From assembly GCA_021772935.1 (NCBI GenBank), contig JAJFLA010000011.1, forward strand, positions 1 to 49,251: a DNA stretch of 49,251 nucleotides, written 5' to 3'. Below the pieces are notes generated by a model that did no database searches, was not told where the DNA came from, and saw only the letters and a program-made list of their open reading frames with translations. Both the position numbers and the translations under genes were made by a program. Each line of letters starts with the position of its first letter. Position 1 is the stretch's first letter. Below are positions 1 through 8,457 of the stretch, in pieces. The stretch comes from Gammaproteobacteria bacterium (GTDB lineage: Bacteria > Pseudomonadota > Gammaproteobacteria > Xanthomonadales > SZUA-36).

Positions 1-213
1 GGACGTGCGGCGCGATTGTCAAGATGTTGCACGTCAATAACCCTTAACGGTATATCGCGATAGAGCACAAGGAGGTGCGGCGCGATTGTCAAGATGTTGC
101 ACGGCAATAAACCTAAACGGTATATCGCGATAGAGCACAAGGAGGTGCGGCGCGATTGTCAAGATGTTGCACGGCAATAAACCTAAACGGTATATCGCGA
201 TAGAGCACATGGA
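1..213. repeat. Tandem array of 70-bp repeats (three units)
   Basis: Three consecutive units with a 70-base period are visible: GTGCGGCGCGATTGTCAAG begins at 5, 75 and 145. Each unit runs through a second GTTGCAC arm, an ..AATAA..ACGG stretch and TATATCGCGATAGAGCACA. Units 2 and 3 are almost identical and unit 1 differs at a few bases, so the array expanded recently. GTGC and GCAC at the two ends of the 28-base core can pair. The TCGCGATAGAGCACA segment recurs at 20290 and 20358, tying this array to the one next to uvrA. The array begins at the window edge, so its true length is unknown. There are no unique spacers, so it is not a CRISPR array. Short reading frames across it are consequences of the repeat. 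Confidence 0.9.
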
Positions 214-228
214 CAAGGTGAGAGAAGG

Positions 229-309
229 TGAGAGAAGGTGAGACCAGGAACTGGTCGAGAGGCTGGCCTGGGCCACCAGGAACTGGTCGAGAAGCTGGCC
301 TGGGCCAAG
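229..309. repeat. Hairpin repeat, two-unit copy (intergenic)
   Basis: After three short GAGAAGGT-type steps, two copies of a 29-base unit (246-274 and 278-306) follow, joined by ACC and closed by AAG. Each unit carries GGTCGAGA then GCTGGCCTGGGCC. The start of each unit forms a hairpin: GACCAG-GAA-CTGGTC at 242-256 and ACCAG-GAA-CTGGT at 275-287. Matching units lie at 20379-20419 and 20555-20624, and a diverged copy with the same spacing lies inside uvrA (19404-19484, minus strand). The function is unknown. Pairing kept despite different bases argues for selection on, or copying as, a folded element. Confidence 0.85.
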
Positions 310-547
310 TGCGGCGCGATTACCTGGTAAATACTCGGTCCATCAACCACCAATACATCACCGCTGGCGTCCCCAAGACTAATAACGAAGTAGCCGTTTG
401 GCTAGCGGCCCTGTCGTCGAAACCCGCCATATTTATGGCATTTCAGGGTTAGGCTACTGACAATAAGCTGGTCAAAAGGCGTTGTCGCTGTACACTATTT
501 AACGCTTCGGGTAACGTTCCAGCATCATATTAAGGCAAGTTTTTTAA
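310..547. other. Intergenic stretch upstream of murL
   Basis: It begins with a truncated start of the 70-bp repeat core (GTGCGGCGCGATTACC from 309) that diverges after about 15 bases. A compact stem-loop, GCCAT-ATTT-ATGGC (426-439), is flanked by AACCC (421-425) and GGGTT (446-450), possibly the terminator or end of an older transcript. AAGG at 532-535, about 12 bases before the murL ATG, is a weak ribosome binding site. I see no convincing sigma-70 promoter pair and no gene. Confidence 0.5.
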
Positions 548-1933
548 ATGGCAGGCAATAGATACAAAAACAAACAGGCCAACTGTTTCAGCTTTACTGG
601 CTGTCACTATGATGCTGCAAGCGGTGTTGCGACGCTTTCGTATGATGTTGATGGTCGCGCACTGCAAGAAACAATAACTTTTCCATGGGCTCCATGGCCG
701 GTAGATGCGTCGCGGCAGGCGGCATTTTTCCAGGCACTGGAATTGCTACACCTGATTGCTGGCATCAGTTATTACAAAGCGGGTCTGGCGCAGCGTATTG
801 ATCCGGGGGATAGCAGAATCGACGAAACCCTGGCCGGTTTTCTGAATGAGTTATATGTGCAAGGCCTGGGAGAATTTGCCTATATCAATCAGCTGGACTT
901 GTCTGGCAAAATAAACTTTGAAGTCAATATTGACCGAGCACCAGGAGCAAAGGGCTTGGACCAGGCCACCCTGCCAACCGGTTCCCGGCCTCACTCTCTC
1001 GACCTGCCCGAACGTGCATTGGTGGCCATGGGTGGTGGCAAGGACAGTCTGGTTTGCCTGCAGATACTTCGAGACGCAGGTGTCGAGGTTCAACCAGTTT
1101 GTGTTGGTGGTTCAGCTTTGATTGGTGATACCGTTAAAGTGGCAGGTTTGCCTCTGATATGTATTCAACGTGAATTATCAACCGAACTCGCCGTGATGAA
1201 TGCAAGTGGTGCCTGGAATGGCCATGTACCTGTAACAGCAATAAACTCCGCCATTTTGTTGTGTGCAGGTTTGTTGTTCGGTCACCGCTATATCGTATTT
1301 GCAAATGAGTCTTCAGCTAATGAGGCAACGCTAAAAAATGATGATGGCATAGAAATAAACCATCAGTACAGTAAAAGCCTTGCTTTCGAACAAGCCTTTC
1401 GTACAGTCATTGCTCAACACGTCTCAAGCGGTATCGAATATTTTTCTCTACTACGGCCTTTTAGTGAAATTGCTATCACTCGTCAGTTTGCGGAAATGTC
1501 AGAGTTTCACACTGTATTTTCGAGCTGTAATCGCAACTTTCACCAGGATGGTTCGCATATTGAGGGTCGCTGGTGTCAGGCTTGTCCCAAGTGTCGGTTT
1601 GCAGCTCTGGCGCTGGCAGTATTTTTGTCTCCGCCGCAATTGATTGCAATTCAGGGTGCAGACTTGCTGGACCAGGAACAACAATTGCAAGGCTTTAAGG
1701 CCTTGTGCGGACTTGGAGAGCACAAGCCATTTGAATGTGTGGGCAGTATTGCCGAAAGTCGGGCAGCGATAAAGTTTTTGGCGATTAGCCCCCACTGGCG
1801 GCATAAATATGTCATCAGTGTGCTGGCTCAGCACCCGGAGATCAGACAAAGTGGTGAGCTTGAGTTACAAGCTGATTCGAAAGCACAGCATTGTATTCCA
1901 ACTAAAGTAATGGCCAAGTTAAATGCATTTTAG
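548..1933 (+). CDS. murL: UDP-MurNAc-L-Ala-L-Glu epimerase MurL
   Basis: 461 residues. MurL is known from Xanthomonas: it uses ATP to epimerise the terminal L-Glu of UDP-MurNAc-L-Ala-L-Glu to D-Glu, replacing the MurI/D-Glu-specific MurD route in cytoplasmic peptidoglycan synthesis. The sequence shows a PP-loop-like nucleotide-binding motif GGGKDS at residues 162-167 after a hydrophobic strand (ALVAM), a Cys-rich RWCQACPKCRF segment near residue 345, and the family's usual length of about 450. The decisive context is the next gene, which overlaps it by 11 bases and is a divergent MurD with MurD2 features; murL-murD2 is the known pair. The family assignment is from memory of the Xanthomonas pair, without a search. 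A generic PP-loop ATPase is the alternative. Confidence 0.82.
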   Translation: MAGNRYKNKQANCFSFTGCHYDAASGVATLSYDVDGRALQETITFPWAPWPVDASRQAAFFQALELLHLIAGISYYKAGLAQRIDPGDSRIDETLAGFLNELYVQGLGEFAYINQLDLSGKINFEVNIDRAPGAKGLDQATLPTGSRPHSLDLPERALVAMGGGKDSLVCLQILRDAGVEVQPVCVGGSALIGDTVKVAGLPLICIQRELSTELAVMNASGAWNGHVPVTAINSAILLCAGLLFGHRYIVFANESSANEATLKNDDGIEINHQYSKSLAFEQAFRTVIAQHVSSGIEYFSLLRPFSEIAITRQFAEMSEFHTVFSSCNRNFHQDGSHIEGRWCQACPKCRFAALALAVFLSPPQLIAIQGADLLDQEQQLQGFKALCGLGEHKPFECVGSIAESRAAIKFLAISPHWRHKYVISVLAQHPEIRQSGELELQADSKAQHCIPTKVMAKLNAF

Positions 1934-3308
1934 TGACCTGGAAAATGCCCGTGTGGCCATTCTTGGTATGGGCAGAGAGGGTCAGGCCGTGTGGCGTCAG
2001 CTACGCAAGCGTTACCCATACAAACGATTATATTTATTTGCGGAGTCCGCCATCGCCGAAGGATTTGCACAGGACATTAACGCAGCAGTGGACCTATGCC
2101 ATGTTGGCCCATTCGATGTTGCAAGACTGCAGCAATTTGAAGTGCTGGTGCGCTCCGCCGGAATCAGCCCATACTGTCCCGAATTACAACAGCTTCGCTC
2201 GTTGGGTCTGCAGTTTACAACTGCAAGTAATCTTTGGTTCGCAGAAAACCCCGATGTAAAAACCATTTGTATAAGCGGCACCATGGGTAAAAGTACAACG
2301 GCCGCCCTGACTGCTCATTTGCTAAGCAGCGCGGGTGTCAAGACCTGTCTTGCCGGAAATATTGGCAGACCAATGCTGGATTGTGAAGATGAAGAAGCAG
2401 ATTGGTGGGTAATCGAGCTTTCCAGTTATCAGGTTTCAGACCTTGAGGCAAAGCCGGATATTGCCGTGTTGCTGAATCTCAGCGAGGAACACATCGACTG
2501 GCATCAAGACGTGGAACACTACAGGTCAGATAAACTTAGACTGGCTCAGTTGGTCGATGGTGGCTGTTTAATTGCCAATTTTGCTGATGATGTGCTGACT
2601 GAAAGGCTTAAAAACCTCCCCAAAGTTAACTGGTTTAATCAGGTCGGCAAATGGCAGGCTGCCACAGACGGTGTTTATCGTCAGTCCGGCGAACCCGGTC
2701 AGCGGCGCCTTACTGAACATGGGGCATCCAGTATTAGTCAAAGCTATGTTGCTGCGCCGGCCGCACTGCCTGGTGAGCACAATATGCAGAACCTTGCAGC
2801 GGCGCTGACCGTGGTTGACGCTCTGGGTATGAATGTCCCTTGTTTGGATGAAGTGTTGTCAGCTTTTACCGGTCTTCCGCATAGGCTGCAGTTTATCGGT
2901 GAAAAGGCGGGGATCCGTTATGTCAATGACAGTATTTCAACAACACCGGTGTCGGTTGCGGCGGCTTTGCAAACCCTTGATCACAAGAACGTGGTGTTAC
3001 TTTTGGGTGGGATGGACAGGGGGCTGGACTGGAGTGATTTTGCTGAAGGCCTTTTAAACCACATGCCATACGCCGTTATTACCGTGCCGGATAATGGCCC
3101 GAAAATTTTGGATCGTTTGAAAGCGGCTGGGGTTCAGTGCGCAAGTGGTTTACATACGGTGGGTTGCTTAATGGATGCGGTGGTCCTCGCACAAACACTG
3201 GTGCCTGAAAACGGCTGTATTTTATTATCTCCCGGTGCACCCAGCTTTCCACACTTTCAGGATTTTGAGGATCGGGGTAATCAATTTAAAACGTATGCGG
3301 GATTTTAG
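1923..3308 (+). CDS. murD2: UDP-MurNAc-L-alanine--L-glutamate ligase MurD2
   Basis: 461 residues, Mur ligase family. It would add L-Glu to UDP-MurNAc-L-Ala with ATP; MurL then inverts the Glu. Domain 1 has a Rossmann-like ILGMGREGQA start (13-22). The central ATPase has GTMGKSTT (119-126, where classical MurD has GTNGKS) and an NLSEEHIDWH segment. The C-terminal domain shows NDSISTTPVS, LLLGGMDRG and LLSPGAPSFPHFQDFEDRG, all at Mur ligase positions but differing from standard MurD (NDSKATN, GGKDKG). The start overlaps murL by 11 bases, so translation is probably coupled. An ordinary D-Glu-adding MurD is the alternative; the neighbouring murL and the altered motifs make MurD2 likelier. Confidence 0.82.
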   Translation: MHFSDLENARVAILGMGREGQAVWRQLRKRYPYKRLYLFAESAIAEGFAQDINAAVDLCHVGPFDVARLQQFEVLVRSAGISPYCPELQQLRSLGLQFTTASNLWFAENPDVKTICISGTMGKSTTAALTAHLLSSAGVKTCLAGNIGRPMLDCEDEEADWWVIELSSYQVSDLEAKPDIAVLLNLSEEHIDWHQDVEHYRSDKLRLAQLVDGGCLIANFADDVLTERLKNLPKVNWFNQVGKWQAATDGVYRQSGEPGQRRLTEHGASSISQSYVAAPAALPGEHNMQNLAAALTVVDALGMNVPCLDEVLSAFTGLPHRLQFIGEKAGIRYVNDSISTTPVSVAAALQTLDHKNVVLLLGGMDRGLDWSDFAEGLLNHMPYAVITVPDNGPKILDRLKAAGVQCASGLHTVGCLMDAVVLAQTLVPENGCILLSPGAPSFPHFQDFEDRGNQFKTYAGF

Positions 3309-3338
3309 TCAGCGCCTGGACATTGAAAAAAGTACGTT

Positions 3339-3432
3339 TAGCACCCATAAAAAAGGCCGCGGGACAGGGGTGAGGAGTGCAATACCCTTTTGGCATGAGG
3401 GAGAGACCAATTGCCCGCGGCCCCTTGTGCTA
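3339..3432. other. Long palindromic element, candidate structured RNA
   Basis: TAGCAC (3339-3344) pairs with GTGCTA (3427-3432), and inside it GGCCGCGGG (3355-3363) pairs perfectly with CCCGCGGCC (3414-3422). They enclose about 50 bases with G-rich and pyrimidine-rich runs (AGGGGT, ACCCTT) that could form an inner stem. It lies in the 185-base gap between murD2 and the cyclophilin gene, ending about 60 bases before that start codon. No U-run follows, so it is not a standard terminator. It could be a leader RNA, a processed sRNA or a miniature mobile element; I do not recognise the family. Confidence 0.55.
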
Positions 3433-3493
3433 CATAGACACCAGGTTTAAGAAAATAGTTTCAAATACTTTGTTAATTGCATGGAGTTGTAAC

Positions 3494-4009
3494 ATGACAG
3501 ATACATCCAATGAGATTTTGGCGGAAATCAATACCAGTAAAGGTGTTATTCATTTTCGTCTGTACCCGCAGCATGCTCCGGTTACGGTAGCCAGTTTTGT
3601 TAATCTGGCAAAGCGAGGATATTACGATGGCCTTAGTTTTCACCGGGTCATTGACAATTTCATGATCCAGGGCGGTTGTCCGCTTGGGTCGGGTACCGGC
3701 GGTCCCGGCTATCAATTCGAGGATGAGTGTACGCCAGAACTAAGACACGATGCCCCTGGCAAACTTTCGATGGCGAACGCGGGTCCCGGTACCAATGGGA
3801 GTCAGTTTTTTATTACTCATGTAGAAACACCCTGGTTGGATGGCAAGCACACGGTATTTGGCAGTGTCATTTCAGCTGATGACCAGGTAGTGATTAATGC
3901 GGTGGCGGGTGACGATGACCTCATCTCCGTTAAAATAACGGGTGGTGACGACTTGCTTGAGCAACAAGCAGTTCGTGTGTCTGAATGGAATACAAAGCTG
4001 GGTAACTGA
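3494..4009 (+). CDS. Cyclophilin-type peptidyl-prolyl cis-trans isomerase (PpiB-like)
   Basis: 171 residues with no signal peptide, hence cytoplasmic. It would catalyse proline cis-trans isomerisation during folding. Cyclophilin core motifs are clear: [13 protein letters not shown] (49-61; Arg51, Phe56 and Gln59 at catalytic positions), [16 protein letters not shown], and [10 protein letters not shown]. The ATG at 3494 is chosen because GGAG at 3483-3486 gives normal spacing and the protein then begins at the usual point; an in-frame extension to 3377 would run through the palindromic element. It faces ispB, with a shared stem-loop between them. No operon partner is evident. Confidence 0.92.
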   Translation: MTDTSNEILAEINTSKGVIHFRLYPQHAPVTVASFVNLAKRGYYDGLSFHRVIDNFMIQGGCPLGSGTGGPGYQFEDECTPELRHDAPGKLSMANAGPGTNGSQFFITHVETPWLDGKHTVFGSVISADDQVVINAVAGDDDLISVKITGGDDLLEQQAVRVSEWNTKLGN

Positions 4010-4050
4010 TTATTGCTGAGCGGGAGTTTCAGAGTTTTTTGTGATTGTTG

Positions 4051-4078
4051 AATGGGTGGTCATTATTGCCCACCCATT
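4051..4078. terminator. Stem-loop between convergent ppi and ispB
   Basis: AATGGGTGG (4051-4059) pairs perfectly with CCACCCATT (4070-4078) around a 10-base loop. It sits between two convergent genes and touches the ispB stop codon. Neither strand has a strong U-tract, so it may act as a weak bidirectional terminator or as a 3-prime stabiliser. Confidence 0.5.
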
Positions 4079-5085
4079 TAGCGGTCACGACTAACGCTGT
4101 AATCAGCCAGTTGTTCAAGCGCGGTTAGCCATGGTGATCCTGGAACTACCCCGATAGCCTGTCGGGCTTCAAGCGCACACGCATTGGCGATCGCCATTGC
4201 TGAATCCAATGAATCGGTTTTTTCGATGATAGTAAGGATTGGTTGCAGGTTATCCACAACACCGTTGCGTATGGCTGCATCCAGCAGCGCCCGCTCTTTT
4301 TCATTGCATCTTTCACGGGCAATAATCAGCGGTAAGGTTGGTTTGCCTTCTGCCAAATCATCACCGGCATTTTTCCCCATGGTGCCGACCTCACCCGTGT
4401 AATCCAGTACATCGTCTGCAATCTGGAAAGCCGCTCCCAGGCGGTTACCGTATATTGCCAGTGCTTCCTCTATCTCCGGTGGTTGAGCGCTGATAATGGC
4501 TGCCAATCGGCAGGCGGCCTCAAACAGCTTGGCGGTTTTGTTCTCAATGACTTGCATATAGCGCTGCTGAGTGACTTCAGGATCACCCATGTTCAAAAGC
4601 TGTTGTACCTCACCTTCTGCAATGGTGTTGGTCGTGTTGGCCAATACCTCCATGATGCGCATCGAGTCGAGATCCACCATCATTTGGAAACTTCTGGAAT
4701 ACAAAAAATCCCCCACCAACACACTGGCCGCGTTTCCCCACACGGCGTGAGCGCTTCGTTGACCACGTCGCAGGTCGGATTCATCTACCACATCATCATG
4801 CAACAGCGTGGCGGTATGGATAAATTCAATAATGGCTGCAAGCAGTATGTGATCCTTGCCCTTGTAGTCACAGGCGTGGGCACAAAGGGTCAGCAGCATT
4901 GGACGTAGCCGCTTACCGCCGCTGGAAACAATGTAGTTAGCGATCTGATTGATCAGGACTACATCAGATTGCAGGCTGTCGTGGATACAGGTATCCACCC
5001 TCTTCATGTCAGACGCACTCAGCGAAATAATTTGTTCAAGTGGAGACAATGCGTTTGTCAGGGTTGATTCGGGACTAAATGTCAT
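4078..5085 (-). CDS. ispB: Octaprenyl/polyprenyl diphosphate synthase IspB
   Basis: 335 residues, trans-isoprenyl diphosphate synthase. It elongates farnesyl diphosphate with isopentenyl diphosphate to make the quinone side chain. The first Asp-rich motif DDVVDESDLRRG starts at residue 97 and the second, DDVLD, is at 224-228. GGKRLRP near 57-63 and IEFIHTATLLHDD are closely IspB-like. It is slightly longer than E. coli IspB (about 323) at the N-terminus. On the minus strand a TATAAT-like -10 lies at 5109-5114. ispB is normally divergent from rplU; here its divergent neighbour is an MFS gene (see findings). Confidence 0.95.
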   Translation of the reverse strand: MTFSPESTLTNALSPLEQIISLSASDMKRVDTCIHDSLQSDVVLINQIANYIVSSGGKRLRPMLLTLCAHACDYKGKDHILLAAIIEFIHTATLLHDDVVDESDLRRGQRSAHAVWGNAASVLVGDFLYSRSFQMMVDLDSMRIMEVLANTTNTIAEGEVQQLLNMGDPEVTQQRYMQVIENKTAKLFEAACRLAAIISAQPPEIEEALAIYGNRLGAAFQIADDVLDYTGEVGTMGKNAGDDLAEGKPTLPLIIARERCNEKERALLDAAIRNGVVDNLQPILTIIEKTDSLDSAMAIANACALEARQAIGVVPGSPWLTALEQLADYSVSRDR

Positions 5086-5209
5086 ATGGATACTCTGCTG
5101 TTTTAGCGATTATAAATGATTGTGATCGGGGCAATGACAATTCTCATGAATTATTAGTGTATGCACCATATACTGTGCTGCCATTCAGGTTTCCTTAAGG
5201 AATTTACAT

Positions 5210-6376
5210 TTGTTCGGTCAATTAGACTCAGTAGAACTGCGTACAGGATTAACGCTTGCAGGTGTTATTGCTTTTCGTATGCTTGGCTTGTTCATGATTT
5301 TGCCGGTCTTTATGTTGCTGGCGGTCGACATGCCTGGGTTCACCCCGTTCAAAGCCGGCCTGGCCATTGGTATTTATGGTCTGACCCAAGCGCTATTACA
5401 ACAGCCATTTGGGAAATTATCTGACCGTTTTGGTCGTCGGCCCATCATGTTGCTTGGGCTTGCCCTGTTTGCTGTGGGTGGCGTCGTCGCGGCCATGGCG
5501 GGTTCGATGGAAATGTTAATGGCGGGTCGGGCTTTGCAGGGTTGCGGTGCCATTGCAGGGGTCGCATTGGCGTTTGCTGCCGACCACACGCGCCCGCAAA
5601 ATCGAAGTGTGATCATGGCCATTATAGGTATGGGCATCGGCGCTTCATTCCTGTTGTCTATGATGATTGCGGTACCACTGGCCACCCTATTAGGTTTGAG
5701 TGGTTTGTTCTGGTTGACGGCTGCATTGGGCGTGGTGGGGATGCTATTGGTTTTCAGCTTGCCAGCACCACAGGTAGAAAGAGAAGAAATCCTACAGGAA
5801 TCAGAGAGCTCCACTATTGTTTGGCTGTTCGCTTTTTCGGTATTCTTATTGCACGCAGTTATGACTTTGTTGTTCGTGGTTTTACCGGGAATGCTGGTTA
5901 GTCAGTTTGGTTTTGAACTTGAATATCACTGGCGTATTTATGTTCCATCCATGTTGGGGTCGGTGATATTGGTATTTCCATTGTTGAGATGGATGACTGT
6001 CAACGGACAGGAAGTCCGGGTGATGCCAATGGCCTTCCTAACCCTGGGTGGAGCATTGATTTTGATGTCTTTCGGTGGGTCAATAGCAACAATAATTGTA
6101 TTTTCCCTGGCTTTTTTTCTAGCGTTCAATCTGCTGGAAGCAGCGATGCCATCCATGGTCAGCAAACTGACTGGAACAACCGGTCGGGGAAAAAAAATGG
6201 GTTTGTACACAACATTTCAATTTTTGGGTGCATTTACGGGCGGTATGGGTGGCGGATGGTTGCTGGGATTTATTGGTGATGCTGTGACTTTGAGTGTGGC
6301 TGGCTCGTTCTGCACGTTGTGGGCCATCGCTATGCTGCTGTGGTTAAGGGCTGTCAATAACAGACGGCAAACTTGA
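5210..6376 (+). CDS. MFS transporter, YajR-like
   Basis: 388 residues of mostly membrane helices (about 12). RMLGLFMILPVFML is in helix 1 and the MFS motif A, GKLSDRFGRRP, is in the helix 2-3 loop. GRALQGCGAIAG and NRSVIMAIIGMGIG also match YajR-type exporters, and AFNLLEAAMPSMVSK lies in the second half. It lacks the C-terminal soluble YAM domain of E. coli YajR. The substrate is unknown. The start is TTG at 5210, supported by AAGGA at 5197-5201 with 8-base spacing. ssb follows 70 bases downstream, the usual MFS-ssb order, but uvrA, its usual divergent partner, is 11 kb away. Confidence 0.88.
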   Translation: MFGQLDSVELRTGLTLAGVIAFRMLGLFMILPVFMLLAVDMPGFTPFKAGLAIGIYGLTQALLQQPFGKLSDRFGRRPIMLLGLALFAVGGVVAAMAGSMEMLMAGRALQGCGAIAGVALAFAADHTRPQNRSVIMAIIGMGIGASFLLSMMIAVPLATLLGLSGLFWLTAALGVVGMLLVFSLPAPQVEREEILQESESSTIVWLFAFSVFLLHAVMTLLFVVLPGMLVSQFGFELEYHWRIYVPSMLGSVILVFPLLRWMTVNGQEVRVMPMAFLTLGGALILMSFGGSIATIIVFSLAFFLAFNLLEAAMPSMVSKLTGTTGRGKKMGLYTTFQFLGAFTGGMGGGWLLGFIGDAVTLSVAGSFCTLWAIAMLLWLRAVNNRRQT

Positions 6377-6446
6377 CGGTATATGCTACACTTTAAGGTC
6401 TGAATTTGAACTGCGGAGCAGGACTTCGTATAGCTGGAGATTATAG

Positions 6447-6911
6447 ATGGCAAGAGGCGTAAATAAAGTAATTCTGGTGGGGAATCTGGGTAAAGACCCG
6501 GATATGAAATACACCGCTAGCGGTGCTGCAATCGCAAATATAACGGTGGCCACTTCTGAGAGTTGGAGTGACAAACAAACCGGCGAAAAACAGGAGAAAA
6601 CCGAATGGCACCGGGTGGTATTTTTCAGGCGCTTGGCAGAAATCGTCGGTGAATATCTACGTAAAGGATCACAGGTTTATATCGAAGGTAAACTTCAAAC
6701 CCGTAAGTGGCAGGATCAAAACGGGCAAGATCGGTACACAACTGAAATCGTAGCCAACGAAATGCAGATGTTGGGTGGTCGTAGTGAAGGTGCTGGTAAT
6801 CGTCCGCAGCAGGGTAGCGGTGGTGGCTTTCGTAATAACCCATCAACTCAGCAAGCGGAAACCAAGCCTCAATCCGATAACAATTTTGCTGACGACGATA
6901 TCCCATTCTGA
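6447..6911 (+). CDS. ssb: Single-stranded DNA-binding protein
   Basis: 154 residues. It coats single-stranded DNA in replication, repair and recombination. The OB-fold occupies about 1-110 ([18 protein letters not shown] start; EWHRVVFF strand; [11 protein letters not shown]). A Gly/Gln/Ser-rich linker follows, and the acidic tip DDDIPF is the docking site for partner proteins. Length and termini are typical of gammaproteobacterial SSB. It sits between the MFS gene and the rhamnose operon. Confidence 0.97.
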   Translation: MARGVNKVILVGNLGKDPDMKYTASGAAIANITVATSESWSDKQTGEKQEKTEWHRVVFFRRLAEIVGEYLRKGSQVYIEGKLQTRKWQDQNGQDRYTTEIVANEMQMLGGRSEGAGNRPQQGSGGGFRNNPSTQQAETKPQSDNNFADDDIPF

Positions 6912-7012
6912 AGATCCTCGCCCATTAGAAATGGCGGTTTACAATCGCCCTGGTATCGCGAGTCAGATTGGTAATAACCGATACTAAATAATAGCTGAAG
7001 GTAATGCACTCG

Positions 7013-7903
7013 ATGGCACAGAAAAGAAAAGGCATCATCCTTGCCGGGGGAAGTGGTACCCGCTTATATCCAATAACCCAGGTTATTAGTAAACAACTGT
7101 TACCCGTGTATGACAAACCGATGATTTATTATCCGCTGTCTACACTGATGCAAGCAGGTATTCGAGAAATACTGGTCATTACCACGCCGCATGAACAAAT
7201 TCTTTTCAAGCAGTTGTTGGGTGATGGTAGTCAGTGGGGTATCCAGATTTCATTTGCAGTACAGAAAAAGCCAGATGGCTTAGCACAGGCTTTCATCATT
7301 GGTGAAGACTTTCTGGCAGGTAGTCCTTCCTGCCTTATTCTCGGCGATAATATTTTTCATGGCAGTGGGCTTCAAGGGTTACTTGCGCGCTGTATGCATC
7401 GAGCAGATGGAGGCACAGTGTTCGGTTACTGGGTACGTGATCCGAAACGTTATGGTGTGGTTGAATTTGATGACAAAATGCGTGTGCTTAGCCTGGAAGA
7501 AAAACCATCACAGCCGCGTTCAAACTATGCTGTTACCGGGCTTTATTTCTACGATGAGCGAGCCAGTCAGTTTGCTCATGAATTGCAGCCATCGTCCCGG
7601 GGCGAGCTAGAAATTACCGATTTAAACCGTAGGTTTCTAGAAGATGGCAGCCTGCATCTTGAACGACTGGGCCGTGGTTATGCATGGCTTGATACAGGTA
7701 CCCACGAGTCGTTACAACAGGCATCCAGTTTTATCGAAACGATAGAAGCACGCCAAGGACTCAAAGTAGCCTGTCCGGAGGAAATTGCTTTTTTGAATGG
7801 GTGGATTGATCAAGAACAAGTGTTGGCACTTGCAGAACCGCTGCGCAGCAGCGGATATGGTGAATATCTGGTGCAAGTATTGACGCGAGGGCCAGACGGT
7901 TGA
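7013..7903 (+). CDS. rmlA: Glucose-1-phosphate thymidylyltransferase RmlA
   Basis: 296 residues from this start. It makes dTDP-glucose from dTTP and glucose-1-phosphate, the first step to dTDP-L-rhamnose. [16 protein letters not shown] at the N-terminus is the nucleotidyltransferase signature. [47 protein letters not shown] and WLDTGTH follow in the family order. GAAGG at 6997-7001 is 11 bases before this ATG but only 2 before an in-frame ATG at 7004, so 7013 is preferred. Its stop overlaps the TTG start of rmlC by 4 bases. First gene of a five-gene overlapping operon. Confidence 0.96.
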   Translation: MAQKRKGIILAGGSGTRLYPITQVISKQLLPVYDKPMIYYPLSTLMQAGIREILVITTPHEQILFKQLLGDGSQWGIQISFAVQKKPDGLAQAFIIGEDFLAGSPSCLILGDNIFHGSGLQGLLARCMHRADGGTVFGYWVRDPKRYGVVEFDDKMRVLSLEEKPSQPRSNYAVTGLYFYDERASQFAHELQPSSRGELEITDLNRRFLEDGSLHLERLGRGYAWLDTGTHESLQQASSFIETIEARQGLKVACPEEIAFLNGWIDQEQVLALAEPLRSSGYGEYLVQVLTRGPDG

Positions 7904-8457
7904 AGGTCCTGGAAACGGGCCTTGTTGGTGTCGTCGTGATAGAACCTCAAGTGCACGGTGATGAAAGAGGCTTCTTTCAGGAAAGCTGGAAAATCAGTAG
8001 CTATGGTAATCATGGATTACCCGTTGCTTTTGCGCAGGCCAATATTTCACGCTCCGCCAAGGGTGTTTTACGCGGTTTGCACTACCAGTTTCGTCAACCA
8101 CAGGGCAAGTTGGTGTCAGTACTCGAAGGTCGTATTTTTGATGTGGCAGTGGACATACGTCATGACTCAACCACATTTGCACAATGGGTGGGTGTGGAGC
8201 TCAGTGCAGATAACCACCGTCAGCTTTTCATCCCGGAAGGCTTTGCCCATGGATTCCTGGTATTGAGTGCTTCTGCACTTTTTCATTACCACTGTACTAC
8301 CGAGTACGCACCGCAATACGATGCAGCGGTTGCATGGAATGACCCGGATATTGCGGTGCAATGGCCTTGTCAACCGGAAGCGGTTTCTGCGAAAGATATC
8401 GATGCACCGTTCTTACGTGACGTGCCAGTTGAACGCTTGCCGGGATTCGAGAAATGA
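7900..8457 (+). CDS. rmlC: dTDP-4-dehydrorhamnose 3,5-epimerase RmlC
   Basis: 185 residues, cupin fold. It epimerises C3 and C5 of dTDP-4-keto-6-deoxyglucose. [17 protein letters not shown] (His61, the expected catalytic base), [19 protein letters not shown] and [12 protein letters not shown] are all family motifs. The TTG start at 7900 forms a TTGA overlap with the rmlA stop, and the gene ends in an ATGA overlap with rmlD, so translation is coupled on both sides. Confidence 0.95.
   Translation: MKVLETGLVGVVVIEPQVHGDERGFFQESWKISSYGNHGLPVAFAQANISRSAKGVLRGLHYQFRQPQGKLVSVLEGRIFDVAVDIRHDSTTFAQWVGVELSADNHRQLFIPEGFAHGFLVLSASALFHYHCTTEYAPQYDAAVAWNDPDIAVQWPCQPEAVSAKDIDAPFLRDVPVERLPGFEK

Noticed and set aside
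1-213. CRISPR array
   Set aside because: The 70-base units are contiguous and nearly identical throughout, with no unique spacers and no cas genes nearby.
310-430. Minus-strand protein relic reading like NGYFVISLGDASGDVLVVDG
   Set aside because: It looks protein-like, but it is bounded by a stop on one side and the repeat on the other, with no recognised family; it may be chance.
34-452. Small ORFs across the repeat array
   Set aside because: They encode repeated peptides that follow from the DNA repeat, lack ribosome binding sites and match no family.
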